Of a stretch of 64,000 nucleotides of DNA, positions 11,501-20,544 are shown one piece after another. Every line of letters starts with the position of its first letter. Within the stretch, counting starts at the first letter, position 1. The notes beneath the pieces are model-generated. The model saw only the letters and a program-made list of their open reading frames with translations, searched no databases and was not told the DNA's origin. This stretch comes from Gigantopelta aegis. Taxonomy: Eukaryota; Mollusca; Gastropoda; Neomphalida; Peltospiridae. The stretch covers positions 79,052,391-79,116,390 of the forward strand of contig NC_054704.1 in assembly GCF_016097555.1 (NCBI RefSeq), in the 5' to 3' direction. The translations under genes and the position numbers were made by a program.

Positions 11501-14500
11501 TACTGGCAATACTAGAGTTGATGCATGCTGGCTTAGAAAATTGTCAATCGCTTGTCTGACTGACAGTTCCTACCTTACACAAAACTGGCAAACCTAGAGG
11601 TAATGTGTGCTGGGATTGAAAATAATCAACAACTTGTCGTAGTTTGACAGTTCCTACCTTAGATAAAACTGGCAACACTTGAGGTGACGTGTGCTGGAGA
11701 TAGAAAATAGTCATCAGGTTTGTTGCATAGGCTGGCAAAGTTCCTTCCTGTTGGTTGTCAAGGTGACAAAGCTGGAGAGAAAAAAAGAATATAAACAAAT
11801 GAGACATTTTAACAAAAAACTAAATTATATTTCTGTTTCCATACATTAGCCCTATACATAAAACATATGTACACATTAAAAAAACATCTTAAAAAGTCGA
11901 AAGCAAAATCAAGTTTGAGCTACCATTAACATTAGGACAACGAGAAACACAAGAGTTATGCAGACACTAATATTCTATGCAGAAAAATTTAATTAATATA
12001 TAACTTTTTTCCTTAAAATAAAAGGGCTCTATTAGGCCACACAAAAAATAAAGTCAGTCTCTGGTCAGACCAAAGTTCTAGAATTGATGTGGTGATGCAT
12101 CTTTAAAAAAAAAAAATTAAAAGCATGGATTGCACAGACAAGGTGGATATAGCTGATACTGAAATAAAGGGCATATTAGAATGCACATTCTAATTCATGC
12201 GCGAAGATGTCATACCGCGAGGGTCAAAATCGACACTCGCACTGACCAGAGACCAGAAATTAATTTTGTTTGGCCTTGGTTAAAACCATGTGAGACTGAC
12301 TACACAATTATGAACTACATTCAGGAATATCCTTTCTTGCTCTTTACATCTACCTACCTTGGCCCAGTATCTGAAGACAACGGCCAGTTTCTTGAGCCTG
12401 GGGTCCAAGGTGCTGTAGAGAGCGAGAAGCTGGCCCGTGTGATACGCAGTGTTACTGTTCACCGAGATCTGACACTGGACCCCAGTCTGTGGGTGATTGA
12501 ACAGGATGGCGGGACATATTGCAGAAAAGTCACTGCGAACATTCTCCAACAATCCAGCTGAAATATTGCAAAATGTACAAATGATAACAGCCAAACGTAA
12601 CTGAAGAATGGCAAGTCATGGCAAAACATTAAACCTATTAAAGGGACATTCCTGAGTTTGCTGCATTGTAAGATGTTTCCGATAAAATATTTCTACGATT
12701 AAACTTGTATATTAAATATATATTTCTGGTTTAGAATATCAGTGTCTGTATATTCAATGTGTTTCTGGTCGTTTTAATATTTGTAAGAAGCCCAAACTGG
12801 AATTTTGTCTTCAGATAATTTTGTACGTACGAAAAAATTATATTTTTGGAAATAAAATGTAATTTAACCTAGTACAAATATTAGAACGATCAGAAACACG
12901 TTTAATATACAGCCACTAATATTTTATGCAGAAAAAATATATTTGATATGTAATTACAATCGTTAAAATGTCTGTTAGTCGATAACATCTTTAAAAATTG
13001 CAGCAAACTTAGGAATGTCCCTTTAATGAATGAATGAATGAATGAATGAATGAATGAATGAATGAATGAATGAATGTTTAATGACACCCCAGCACAAAAA
13101 TAAACATTGGCTATTGGGTGTCACAAAGATAACCTATTAAATACTAAAATATGAGGAGAAAAAGAAACCTTGGGTGTTTTCTCTTTTTAGGAATATTTAA
13201 CCTTAACATAGGAGTATTTCCCCTCTGTCCTAAAGGTCCTCACAGAATTGAGGAGAAAGACGAAACAGTGAACATGTGATCGGATCTGAGTTACTCACGA
13301 CTCAATAGAAGATCACTGGCTGTTGGGGTATTAGGACCAGTTCATCAGGATGGGGGGGGGGGGGGGGGGGGGGGACGGGACGAGGAGCGGGAGGGAGGGA
13401 GAAATGCACTAATGTAGAGAGGTCAGGTTATGTATAAAAAGAAATCACAAATTTATTCATCTCTACAGCTTTAAATGAATGATTAGACACTTAATATTAA
13501 GTGGTATTGGACTGGACACTTAATAGTAAGTGGTAATGGACTGGACACTTAATATTAAGTGCTTTGTTAGTGGTACTGGACTGGACACTTAATAGTAAGT
13601 CGTATTGGACTGGACACTTAATAGTAAGTGGTATTGGACTGGACACTTAATAGTAAGTGGTACTGAACTGGACACTTAATAGTAAGTGGTACTGGACTGG
13701 ACACTTAATATTAAGTGGCATTGGACTGGACACTTAATAGTAAGTGGTATTGGACTGGACACTTAATAGTAAGTGGTATTGGCCTAGACATAGTACGTGG
13801 TACTGGACTGGACACTTTAATAGTAAGCGGTACTAGACTGGACACTTTAACATTAAGTGGTATTGAACTGGACACTTTAATAGTAAGTGGTACTGGACTG
13901 GACACTTTAATAGTAAGTGGTACTGGACTGGACACTTTAATAGTAAGTGGTACTGGACTGGACACTTTAATAGTAAGTGGTACTGGACTGGACACTTTAA
14001 CATTAAGTGGTATTGAACTGGACACTTTAATAGTAAGTGGTACTGGACTGGACACTTTAACATTAAGTGGTATTGAACTGGACACTTTAATAGTAAGTGG
14101 TACTGGACTGGACACTTTAATAGTAAGTGGTACTGGACTGGACACTTTAATAGTAAGTGGTACTGGACTGGACACTTTAATAGTAAGTGGTACTGAACTG
14201 GACACTTTAATAGCAAGTGGTATTGTATTTCTTACTATCTATGAATATTTATATTCCGGGTTAAACTAATCACCTGAATCCTTGAGAAGAAGAAACACGT
14301 CAGAGAGAACCTTGGGGACACTGGATGCATTGGGTGCAAACAGGTCTATGTTAATGTCACTGGTCTTCAGTCCAAAACCTGTCGCAGACGACCCATATAT
14401 CCGAAGACTGATGTCTGAAATAAAACATCTAGAATACAGTGTATGAATGTAACAAGAACTACAACAGGACTGCAGGGCTCGACCTTAGCAGTAGCCCGGG

Positions 14501-17500
14501 GTGATTTGGCTACTAATTTCTCACTCGGGCTACTAGATGTTTAAACCTGGTAGTCCTCCGGGCTACTAGATTTTTTTTGCACCTCCAGTTACTCTGCAAT
14601 CAACAAGATGCTTAAACACCTAATAAAAATAAATGGTTTTGATTTTTTGTCTCCTTTTTCAAAAGTTTATTAAAATTAAGTGTTACCAAATTTACTGAGG
14701 GCTACCAGATTTCATAACCTGGAAGCCTGGTGGGCTACCACTGAAAAAAGTTACGGTCAAGGCCTGGACTGGTACAAATCCACATTGTCAACACACAAAA
14801 CATTATAAATTATAAACCATTAGAAACTGGGCTGGATAAAAAAAAATATTGTATAATTCCATACCCTGAAATGCAGTATTTCTTTAAGACATTAAAAAAG
14901 TTTGTTTTGTTAATGATACCACTAGAGCACATTGATTTATTAATCATCGGTTATTGGATGTCAAACATTTGGTCATTCTAACATTTAGTCTTACAGAGGA
15001 AACCCGCTACATTTTCTATTAGTAGCAAGGGATCTTTTATATTCACCATCCCACAGACAGGATAGCACATACCACAACCTTTGATATACCAGTCGTGGTG
15101 CACTGGCTGAACAAGAAATAGCCAAATGTGCTCACCGATGAGGATCGACTCTAGATCATAAAACATCTGAGGAAATTCTAGTTCACTGAGAGTCCCATTT
15201 TGAAGGGTTTTGTTGGGTTTGATTTATGTATTCACTTGAGACTATATTATTATATTGGCTGGGTCAGTCTAGTTGTACACATACCATAGCAAATTGTTTC
15301 AAAATATTACAATCATACAGTAATCATTTAATCGACAAACCAAATCTATAGTCTGTCCCATGATGTAAGAAGAAAAGCAAAAGTGTTTTTAAAATAAATA
15401 AAAGATACCATTTCTGTGTGCAATTTAAAAACAATCGGCTCTGAAATAAATAACATGTAGTAAATTCCATAGTATGACAAAAGGTGTTCCCTGTGGGAAG
15501 GACTACGGATAAAATGTGTAGCATATGTTTCTCGTTACCAGGTTTCGAACTCCACAATCAATTATCATTAAAAACAAGGCAGTCATTTACTTCTTCCCAT
15601 CTATAAAATAATTTCCTTTTTATTATATTCTACTTGCTGTTCCCATAGACAAGTTTTTTTTACCAAATCGCAGGGTTTCTAGATTGTGTTAGCCCCACTC
15701 CCATAGCTAGTGATATTCAATGTTGGGTTAGTAAATAACTTCTATTGCCATGCCAGACGGCTAGTGTAAAACTAAATTGTCAAATGATGCAGTTAAGTCT
15801 ATTTTGTAAATATTAACATCCTGACTCCACCCCAACCCCCAATGTTAGTGTTTTTAAGCTCTATCTCCCTCTTTAGGCGACATATCTGATTATTACTATT
15901 ATTTAGTAAAATTGTATTAACTTAAAATAAAGTAGGACTAGTGAATATCTAATCGTGGCTAGAAGCCCTGCAAATCGAAAGCAATATTTAAATGAAAACG
16001 AACCTGGGAGTTTCTTTTTAATGTATGTTTCCACCTCTTTCACGATTTGGGCCCTCATTTGTACGTCCTCCTCGGTTAAACTGTGCTCAAGGAAAATCTC
16101 TTCCACTGCAGCGTCCAGAGCAGCCAGCTGCTTGGGTGACGGAGGTGGCATGTTACACAGGAGAACTTCAGAATCGGTGACCTGTTACAAAACAAGGAAT
16201 TAAGCATCAGTAACAGAAGGAAGGAAATGTTTTATTTAACGACACACTAAACACATTTTATTTACGGTTATATGGCGTCGGACATATGGTTAAGGACCAC
16301 ACAGATGTTGAGAGAGGAAACCCGTTGTCGCCACATGGGTTACTCTTTTCCATTAGCAGCGAGGGATCTTTTATATGCATCATCCCACAGACAGGATAAC
16401 ACATACCACGGGCTTTGATATACTAGTCGTGGTGCACTGGCTGAAGCGAGAAATAGCCCAATGGGCCCACCGACGGGGATCAATCCAAGACAGACCGTGC
16501 ATCAAGTGGACACTTTACCACTGGACTACGTCCTGCCCACTCAGTAACAGAATCAAGAAAAGTTTTCTTTAATGAGGTAGCACATTTTAATTACAGCTAT
16601 ATGGTGTTGGACATATGGTTAAGGACCACACAAATAATGAGAAAGAAAATCTGCTGCCGTTACGCAAAGGGCTATTCTTTCCAATTAGCAACAAGAGACC
16701 TTTTATATGCAGCATTGCACAGCCTTTGTTACACCAGATGTGGGGCAATGGCTGTATTCAGTAACAGAGCAAACTATCTAATAAATAGAAGTAGAACACT
16801 GCAAAAGTTTGTTTTGTTTAACCACTAAAGCACATTGATTAGTTAATCATCAGTTAATGTTGTTAAACATTTGGTAATTATGATATGTGATCTTCAGAGG
16901 AAACATGCTACATTTTTCAAATAGCAGCAAGGGATCTTTTACAAGCACTTTCTTAGACAGCACATACCATGGCCTTTTGTATACAATCACAGAATGGGTC
17001 CAGTGAGTGAATTCGATCCGATGACCCAAACACATGTGAGTCGTCTACCAACTAAGCTATATTAACATTTTCAAAAGCTAAAAGGGCCACTTTTAGTTTT
17101 GCTAACCACGCCCAACCCCTTACTAAAATATACATTAAAATTTTTGACTTTGCAAAGAATATATGTACTAACATTTTTGCCACATCATTTATATATCTGT
17201 GAAATTTTTTATAATTGTTAACAACCATTAGTGCTAAAAATGCTGGGGTTAGTCATTTGAATTATTAAGTAGATGAAAAGTTTGTTTTGTTTAATGACAT
17301 TACTAGAGCACATTGATTTATTAATCATCAGCTATTGGATGTCAAACATTTGGTTATAAGAGAGAAAACCCGCTACATTTTTGTATTAGTAGCAAGGGAT
17401 CTTTTATATGCCCCATCCCACAGGCAGGACAGCACATACCAGTCTTTGATATACCAGTCGTAGGGCACTGGCTGGGATGAGAAATATATTTAGTTGATGA

Positions 17501-18838
17501 ATGACACCATCATTACTTTAATATTTATATAAGTTTTATTTGCAATTGTTGCATTAATTACAATAAGCAGTTTCCTTTAATATTAAACATGCACATAATA
17601 AGATGTAATTTTAATTTACTTACTTCCTTCCTTCTCATATGCCTGGCCTCCGACACGTGTCTCTGGTAGTCTACAACTCGATCAAGATGGTAATCACACA
17701 AACGGCAGAAGAAGCGCGCTCTTGGGAACTTCAGTGATTTCTACATTTAGTCATTATAAAAAGGAGAATTTTTACTAGCTATTTAATAAATGCTAAATGA
17801 ATGTAAACAGCAATAATCATGAGTAAGTCATAAGATACCAACATTCTCTATTTAAAAACAATAAAAGATAATAAAACACTAATTCAGATTTCTTTTTAAA
17901 GATGAAATAAGCAATAATATATATGTATATGTGCAAAATTAAATTTCCATTATAATCATTACAATGTAACATCATCCCAATGGTCCAGACGTAGCAGCGA
18001 GAGTTAGTTAATTTCTCGATGAACATAAAAATTACGTCGTCGGGGAACGTCATACTTGATGACGTCATTTTATATGGGTAATTTGTCTTTCTGAGAGTTG
18101 TTGTTTTAACAACAACAAATTTATTCAAAATAAAATACGAACTTTTAATGTTATTATTAGTAAGTATGTTTCAAGTTTAATTATAAGTATTGTCTGTTAT
18201 TTCTTTTACGTTCAGCGGGGTATGAACAAAAACTAATCCACAAACTTATGTGAGAACAGCTTCGCCGATTCACAGTTAGCAGATGATTTATTTTTTGTCC
18301 CTGATGAACGTAAAAGAAATAACAGACAATCCTTAAATAATGTAAACCCAATGTTCCACTGCAGTTAGGAAAGTAATTGATACAAAAACACCAGAGAATT
18401 TATAAATGTGTGTCACTATAAAATTGTGCTACATGTATAACCCTGCAAATATTACAATCTACGTGTATGTACTGACCACTAGAGACTGAAACCTGGAATA
18501 TATTTCCAGTAACAATTTACCTTCTTCAGTGGAAACACACGCTGCCTTTCCATTTCTCTCAGAATTGAATTTTCAACCTTTTCTTCTTCACCTAAAAGAT
18601 TTACATCTGAAGAATACATCATACATTACTTTTACTTTATTGGCAATGTGATGAGATTTTAATAGATATATTCGTTCTTACCAATGTATTGAAGTTGAAT
18701 TATAATTTTACAGTCTCATATAAATATTGGTACATTGCACACCGACAATGAATCATAATACCAGAAGGTTAGTCTGGTGTGTTAACTTCTTAAAAAAGTG
18801 TGTGAATAAGTAAAAGTAAGAGAAAAATATATTTATGC

Positions 18839-18881
<43 letters not shown>

Positions 18882-19934
18882 AATGAATTTGCTATTTCAA
18901 GTATACAAAACAGAAATATGACAGCTGAAGTTAAAGGTCGGAGGACAGAATTGAGGTACCAGGTTTTTTACACTTTTCTATTGTTCCTTCTTTGGTGTAC
19001 ATATACTTGACAGGACCATGTCAGTTGAGATATCTCAGTATAACCAGAGTTCAGATTACACCAACCTGTTGATTGGGTATTACATGTTTGGGTTTTTTCT
19101 TGCATTTATTGCTAACGGATTCACAACAGTTAAATAAAAAAATTCACAATGTTTACAAGTACACATACCTGCAGCAGAAGCAGCGTGCTGTCTATTCTTC
19201 ATTCTTTTCGATAGTTTTTCACTTTCTTTTTGCTTTGTGCTGGCTTGATTTGCCTGCTGCTGCTGGCCACCACTCTCCTGTGCACCGTTACTTTCATGCA
19301 GATGTTTTTCCACCTCGTCTTGTGGATTTGAGGAATTGTTCTGATCATTCTGCATTCTTTTTTCATAATTATAAAATCTCTGCTTGGGAGAACTTTCTTG
19401 AAAATGTTTTTGTGGTTTGGCTTTAACAGGTTTAGAATTACCCGGAGGATTCGACATCTTCTGATTCTGCTTCTGCTTCTGCTTCGACTGATCAGGAGCA
19501 GGTGGACCTGGAGCATTGTTAGGAGACCATTTTGGCTTGGAACTAACAGGAGCAAATTCAGATGTTCCTCTTGCTGCGTCTGGTGATGATGGCTCTCCTC
19601 CTTCCAACTGAATGTCTTGTTTGTATAGTTTCCCACCGTCTGCATTATTTTTCTTTGTTCTTCGAGGTCTGTTCCTTTTCCTTTCTTCTGTCATTTTTAA
19701 TTCATCACTACCACTGGAATTTTTTGATAGTTTTGCTGGTGGTATTATGTCCCCTCCTGCACCATCATTTTGGTTGAAACTTGCATTTGGCTCTTTATCT
19801 GTCTGTCTCCGGTTCCGATTTCGGTTGCGACGGCGATTCTTCTGTTTTTCTTGACTGTCAGGATCAAGATTTAAGAGTTGTTTCAAAGTCTGTTCAGCTC
19901 TGGCTAAATCTGGATTTACTTGAGCTTCAGCCAT
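912..19934 (-). CDS. TUT4/TUT7-like terminal uridylyltransferase (5' part of gene, 14 exons, 3' end outside window)
   Basis: Spliced CDS of 1039 codons on the minus strand. Exons in gene order: 19934-19169, 18591-18521, 17740-17624, 16181-16004, 14414-14274, 12557-12358, 11771-11658, 8765-8700, 8527-8356, 7887-7097, 6505-6358, 2568-2479, 2034-1934, 1073-912. All have AG/GT borders and compatible phases. Domain order matches animal TUT4/TUT7 (ZCCHC11/ZCCHC6): charged N-terminal tail, C2H2 finger, inactive nucleotidyltransferase module with its PAP-associated region, acidic linker, CCHC knuckle, then the catalytic nucleotidyltransferase with GSSCNGFGF and SDLDIC. The family adds uridines to RNA 3' ends, such as pre-let-7 and deadenylated mRNA, in the cytoplasm. 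The rest of the catalytic module and the C-terminal knuckles should lie beyond position 1. The start is the first ATG of the long N-terminal frame; an acceptor-like TTAG just upstream suggests a separate 5'UTR exon. TUT4 and TUT7 cannot be told apart here; one ancestral gene is likely. Confidence 0.93.
1138..1317. mobile_element. Degraded CAGGGCTAGCTCTG MITE
   Basis: CAGGGCTAGCTCTGGCAG at the left, AGAGCTAGCTCTG at the right, and interior TTTGAAGTTTAATAGATAA match the 30354 family. No TSD, so probably old. Confidence 0.65.
1331..1660 (+). repeat. 64-bp tandem repeat, about 5 units
   Basis: Unit AAATTTATTAATGGATAGTA... ACATTAAACAATTA repeats every 64 bp, with A/G and C/T variants. It starts beside the end of a degraded CAGGGCTAGCTCTG element (1138-1317). 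TUT intron. Confidence 0.9.
2352..2425 (-). mobile_element. SINE 3' fragment
   Basis: Tail only: AAGGAAATGTTTTATTTGAC and GGTTATATGGCATCGG, same family as 292-603. Confidence 0.7.
2582..2733. repeat. Long hairpin-forming palindrome (arms about 73 bp, loop about 3 bp)
   Basis: Left arm includes CGGTATCGTCAATATCATAT and right arm ATATGATATTGACGATACCG, with only a few mismatches and a small centre near 2656. It lies in the intron just upstream of TUT exon 12. Probably a palindromic MITE; a transcript would fold into long dsRNA. Confidence 0.88.
3345..3479 (+). repeat. Direct repeat of about 95 bp at the TTAA element insertion site
   Basis: CAGTAATTATTATATAAATT occurs at 3345 and 3440. The second unit resumes after the TTAA element at 5810 (GGGCTACAGTTTGAA against GGGTTACAGTTTAAA in the first), so the element split a tandem unit. 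Confidence 0.7.
4193..5686 (-). mobile_element. Tc1-like transposon copy 1 (1494 bp)
   Basis: Termini CTCTTCAAAAGAAGAAACGC and its inverted partner at the right end (about 24 bp), flanked by TA on both sides. It sits inside a TTAA-type element (3484-5805); the matching empty site is at about 57821. It has the same length as copy 2. Confidence 0.95.
4364..5422 (-). CDS. Tc1/mariner (IS630-Tc1) transposase, DD34E, copy 1
   Basis: Intact 352-codon frame. The N-terminal helix-turn-helix pair begins near [16 protein letters not shown] (residue 18, a likely true start giving 335 aa). The catalytic triad is D in WFSDESRF, D in [11 protein letters not shown] and E in [11 protein letters not shown], with 34 residues between the second D and E. 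It differs from copy 2 at 8 of 352 residues. Codon use is GC-rich against an AT-rich host. The frame is open, so the element may be recently mobile. Confidence 0.95.
   Translation of the reverse strand: MFACLASVSGRQLTIQDMPRLSEPQRNNAIGRLDAGESRTAVARAFHVSPSTISRLWDRYQQHGSTRDLPRSGRPRVTTPGQNRYIRVRHLRERLTTATSTAAAIPGLRRISDQTVRNRLCEVGIRARRPVRGVILTPQHRRLRLQWCQIHRQWPQLQWRQVWFSDESRFLLRRHDGRCRVYRRPGERYAANCVQEVDRFGGGSVMVWSAISHTGRTDLVHVQGNLNAQGYIDQILRPHIVPVMANANAVFQHDNARPHTARLTTAFLHNNNINVLPWPSISPDLNPIEHLWDELDRRLRQRQPQPQTLPELAAALQAEWATIPRDVIRTLVASMGRRCQAVVNTRGGHTRY
5905..6110 (+). repeat. Second SINE-like family, copy 1
   Basis: Shares ACTTATTTTCGTGCTTATA, CTCAGCTATCT and TTAGTGAGAGAGAAG with 59858-60062. 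Diverged, no TSD seen. Confidence 0.55.
6178..6325 (-). mobile_element. SINE fragment
   Basis: GACCACACAGTTGAGAG ... TGGAGCATTGGCTGGAATG, diverged inner part of the tRNA-headed SINE, just upstream of the donor of TUT exon 11. Confidence 0.65.
6358..6505 (-). CDS. TUT4/7 exon 11: CCHC zinc knuckle
   Basis: Encodes IICGYCEKEGHLKTACPDD, a C-x2-C-x4-H-x4-C knuckle, followed by a Pro-rich stretch LPDLKPLPPPD. It lies directly before the catalytic module, the position of the first knuckle in TUT4/7, where such knuckles contact RNA. Confidence 0.88.
6506..7096. other. TUT intron 10, no recognised element
   Basis: AT-rich; a loose repeat of TGTTATAGACTTACTGTTCA-like words (about 6890-7090, period near 60-65 bp) is visible, otherwise nothing identified. 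Confidence 0.5.
7097..7887 (-). CDS. TUT4/7 exon 10: end of first module plus acidic linker
   Basis: 263 codons. The first part (DPFATKRNIARTVSN...YEYFQDTLRKAYHYFGLP) is the family-specific end of the first PAP-associated region. The remaining 200 or so residues are an Asp/Glu/Ser/Thr-rich linker with no predicted fold, placed between the pseudo-module and the CCHC knuckle as in vertebrate homologues. Confidence 0.88.
9151..10444 (+). repeat. 94-bp satellite array, about 14 units
   Basis: Unit begins CAGAGCTTCTAGRTTATGGT and ends GCCCGACGGCTAG. Units are nearly identical; variants are A/G in TAGATT/TAGGTT and one T in GCCTCACTCC. The second unit is truncated and joined irregularly (about 9250-9315). 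It lies in a TUT4/7 intron. Confidence 0.93.
9151..10718 (+). mobile_element. CAGRG...CCCTG element with internal 94-bp satellite expansion
   Basis: Starts CAGAGCTTCTAGATTATGG, ends CTAGAAGCCCTG, flanked by CTTTAAT on both sides (7-bp TSD). Its left 94 bp are repeated about 14 times, then unique sequence (10445-10718) follows. The unexpanded relative is at 15671-15970. Confidence 0.8.
10764..11437. mobile_element. TTAA-flanked nonautonomous element C
   Basis: 674 bp between TTAA at 10760-10763 and 11438-11441, with inverted ends CCTTTTGACTACTG and CAGTAGTCTAAAGG. A 72-codon frame inside (10853-11071) has no recognisable motif and is probably not a gene. Confidence 0.75.
11488..11736 (-). repeat. 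Three tandem copies of the end of TUT exon 7 plus donor site
   Basis: Minus-strand units of 84 and 82 bp share CCAGCA....CTCTAG.TTTGCCAGT and end AAGGTAGGA, AAGGTAGGA and GAGGTAGAA. The first belongs to exon 7; the other two lie in the intron. Possible donors are at 11658, 11574 and 11492. Confidence 0.9.
11658..11771 (-). CDS. TUT4/7 exon 7: PAP-associated segment with duplicated downstream donors
   Basis: 38 codons, LCHLDNQQEG through VLPVLSK, matching the PAP/25A-associated part of the first module (family pattern LPAYA..LM..FYLQ...P.VLPVL). The donor is AAG|GTAGGA. The last third of this exon and its donor are repeated twice just inside the intron (see repeat at 11488-11736); the first extra copy stays in frame. 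Confidence 0.85.
12642..13022. mobile_element. TTAA-flanked palindromic MITE B
   Basis: 381 bp between TTAA at 12638-12641 and 13023-13026. The inverted ends begin AGGGACATTCC and agree at 23 of 24 positions; inner sequence is also loosely self-complementary (TTAATATTTGTA / TACAAATATTAGAA). It lies in the intron upstream of TUT exon 6. Confidence 0.85.
13025..13125 (-). repeat. (TGAA)n with short SINE-type tail
   Basis: (TGAA)n followed by GTTTAATGACACCCCAGCAC and CTATTGGGTGTCAC. The same tail occurs near 9015-9040, 46460-46530 and 51603-51755, always next to a TTCA/TGAA tract, so the tetranucleotide is the tail of one repeat family. Confidence 0.75.
13351..13374 (+). repeat. Poly-G tract
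   Basis: G run of about 24 in a TUT intron; the length is likely uncertain in the assembly. Confidence 0.9.
13490..14220 (+). repeat. 29/30-bp minisatellite, about 25 units
   Basis: Unit GGACACTTAATAGTAAGTGG plus TACTGGACT. Units up to about 13790 are 29 bp; later ones are 30 bp through one extra T. The 30-bp part keeps several frames open on both strands, so long frames there are artefacts. TUT intron, just downstream of exon 5 in gene order. Confidence 0.93.
14274..14414 (-). CDS. TUT4/7 exon 5: inactive nucleotidyltransferase core
   Basis: 47 codons encoding DISLRIYGSSATGFGLKTSD and then INIDL. The GSS...G signature of polymerase-beta-like nucleotidyltransferases is kept, but the second metal-binding Asp is Asn (SDINID where the active module has SDLDIC). 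The same loss is seen in the first module of vertebrate TUT4/7, so this module is a conserved pseudo-enzyme rather than a damaged gene. Confidence 0.85.
14473..14766. mobile_element. CAGGG...CCTG MITE, 5-bp TSD GACTG
   Basis: 294 bp; ends CAGGGCTCGACCTTAGCAG and GGTCAAGGCCTG; TSD GACTG at 14468-14472 and 14767-14771. The inside is loosely palindromic (GGCTACTAGA / GGCTACCAC repeats). Confidence 0.8.
14900..15150 (-). mobile_element. SINE, variant tail type
   Basis: Tail GTTTGTTTTGTTAATGATACC...GAGCACATTGATTTATTAAT, then the common body and a degraded head. TUT intron. Confidence 0.75.
15671..15970 (+). mobile_element. Unexpanded relative of the satellite-bearing element
   Basis: 300 bp, CAGGGTTTCTAGATTG to GCTAGAAGCCCTG, with a perfect 7-bp TSD CAAATCG on both sides. 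Has a single copy of the segment that forms the satellite at 9151-10444. It ends 34 bp from TUT exon 4. Confidence 0.85.
16217..16542 (-). mobile_element. SINE, full length
   Basis: Body CACCATCCCACAGACAGG type with head ...CACTGGACTACGTCCTGCCC. Just upstream of TUT exon 4 in gene order. Confidence 0.85.
16560..17065 (-). mobile_element. Two adjacent SINE copies, partial
   Basis: 16560-16760 is a partial common-type copy. 16808-17065 is a variant-tail copy (GTTTGTTTTGTTTAACCACT...GCACATTGATTAGTTAAT) ending in a degraded head. Confidence 0.7.
17278..17492 (-). mobile_element. SINE, variant tail type, head lost
   Basis: GTTTGTTTTGTTTAATGACA through GGCACTGGCTGGGATGAG. Head sequence absent. 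Confidence 0.7.
17624..17740 (-). CDS. TUT4/7 exon 3: C2H2 (matrin-type) zinc finger
   Basis: 39 codons, in phase on both sides. The motif FFCRLCDYHLDRVVDYQRH followed by a second His in EARH gives C-x2-C and two spaced histidines, as in the N-terminal finger of TUT4/TUT7, which takes part in Lin28/RNA-dependent activity in vertebrates. That role here is inference from the family. Confidence 0.85.
18189..18330. repeat. Palindromic element with perfect 26-bp arms
   Basis: Arms 18189-18214 (ATTGTCTGTTATTTCTTTTA...) and 18305-18330 are exact inverse copies with about 90 bp between. TUT intron 2. Likely a MITE; TSD not clear. Confidence 0.8.
18850..18881 (+). repeat. Poly-G tract
   Basis: T run followed by a G run of about 30, in TUT intron 1. 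Confidence 0.9.
19169..19934 (-). CDS. TUT4/7 coding exon 1: disordered N-terminal tail
   Basis: 255 codons plus one base, starting MAEAQVNPDLARAEQ and ending in a GTATGT donor. The protein is rich in Lys, Arg, Asn, Gln and Ser, with basic runs such as KNRRRNRNRNRRQ near residue 32. No fold is recognisable, as expected for the poorly conserved N-terminus of this family. The short helical start may be an interaction motif, but that is inference. Confidence 0.85.
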
Positions 19935-20544
19935 GTTCTAATATATCAAAACAGAAAACATTAAAATGTCAGTTATTTTATCATGATTATTTAAACCTAC
20001 AAGTTACAACTGGACTCACTCTGTCCACTGCCAAATTAACCAATTACTAATCTTTATACAACTTTAGTCTTTGGTGAATAAAATAGCACTTAAATTAACC
20101 ACATTTTAATAATTTTCAAGGAAATATTTGTTCTCTGCTACAACATTGGCAACATTTTAATACTAAGACATATATCTGATCTTGGTTCAGACTGCATGTC
20201 CTATCTACCGGTAGACATGTTGTCCAGTGTCTTCGGGGTTTTATCAGCTATGTTTCTTGACTCTGATAATCGGCACCATTCCCCACCATTCTCCAAAGGC
20301 TATGTCATTTTACATTCCCAATTTTGGAGTAAAACATTCCAAATTTGAACGTAAATAGTTACCATTTTTTATTATTATATATATAAAGATATATTTTGAA
20401 AAGAAACAAAAATATTTTTGTAAAACGACGCTCAAATTCCCAAAATCAAACCATGGGCATCAAGTCAAATTTGAGAAATAAAACGCTGGTCTTACTGAAC
20501 ATTTCACCAAAAGAAACAAAAACATTAACTACATGTACATGTCT

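Noticed and set aside
12181..12561. 126-codon plus-strand frame
   Set aside because: It is the shadow of TUT exon 6 on the minus strand, which has clear family similarity and splice sites.
13711..14269. Long open frames on both strands (164 and 184 codons)
   Set aside because: They only reflect the 30-bp tandem repeat, whose length is a multiple of three; no start context, splice sites or domain.
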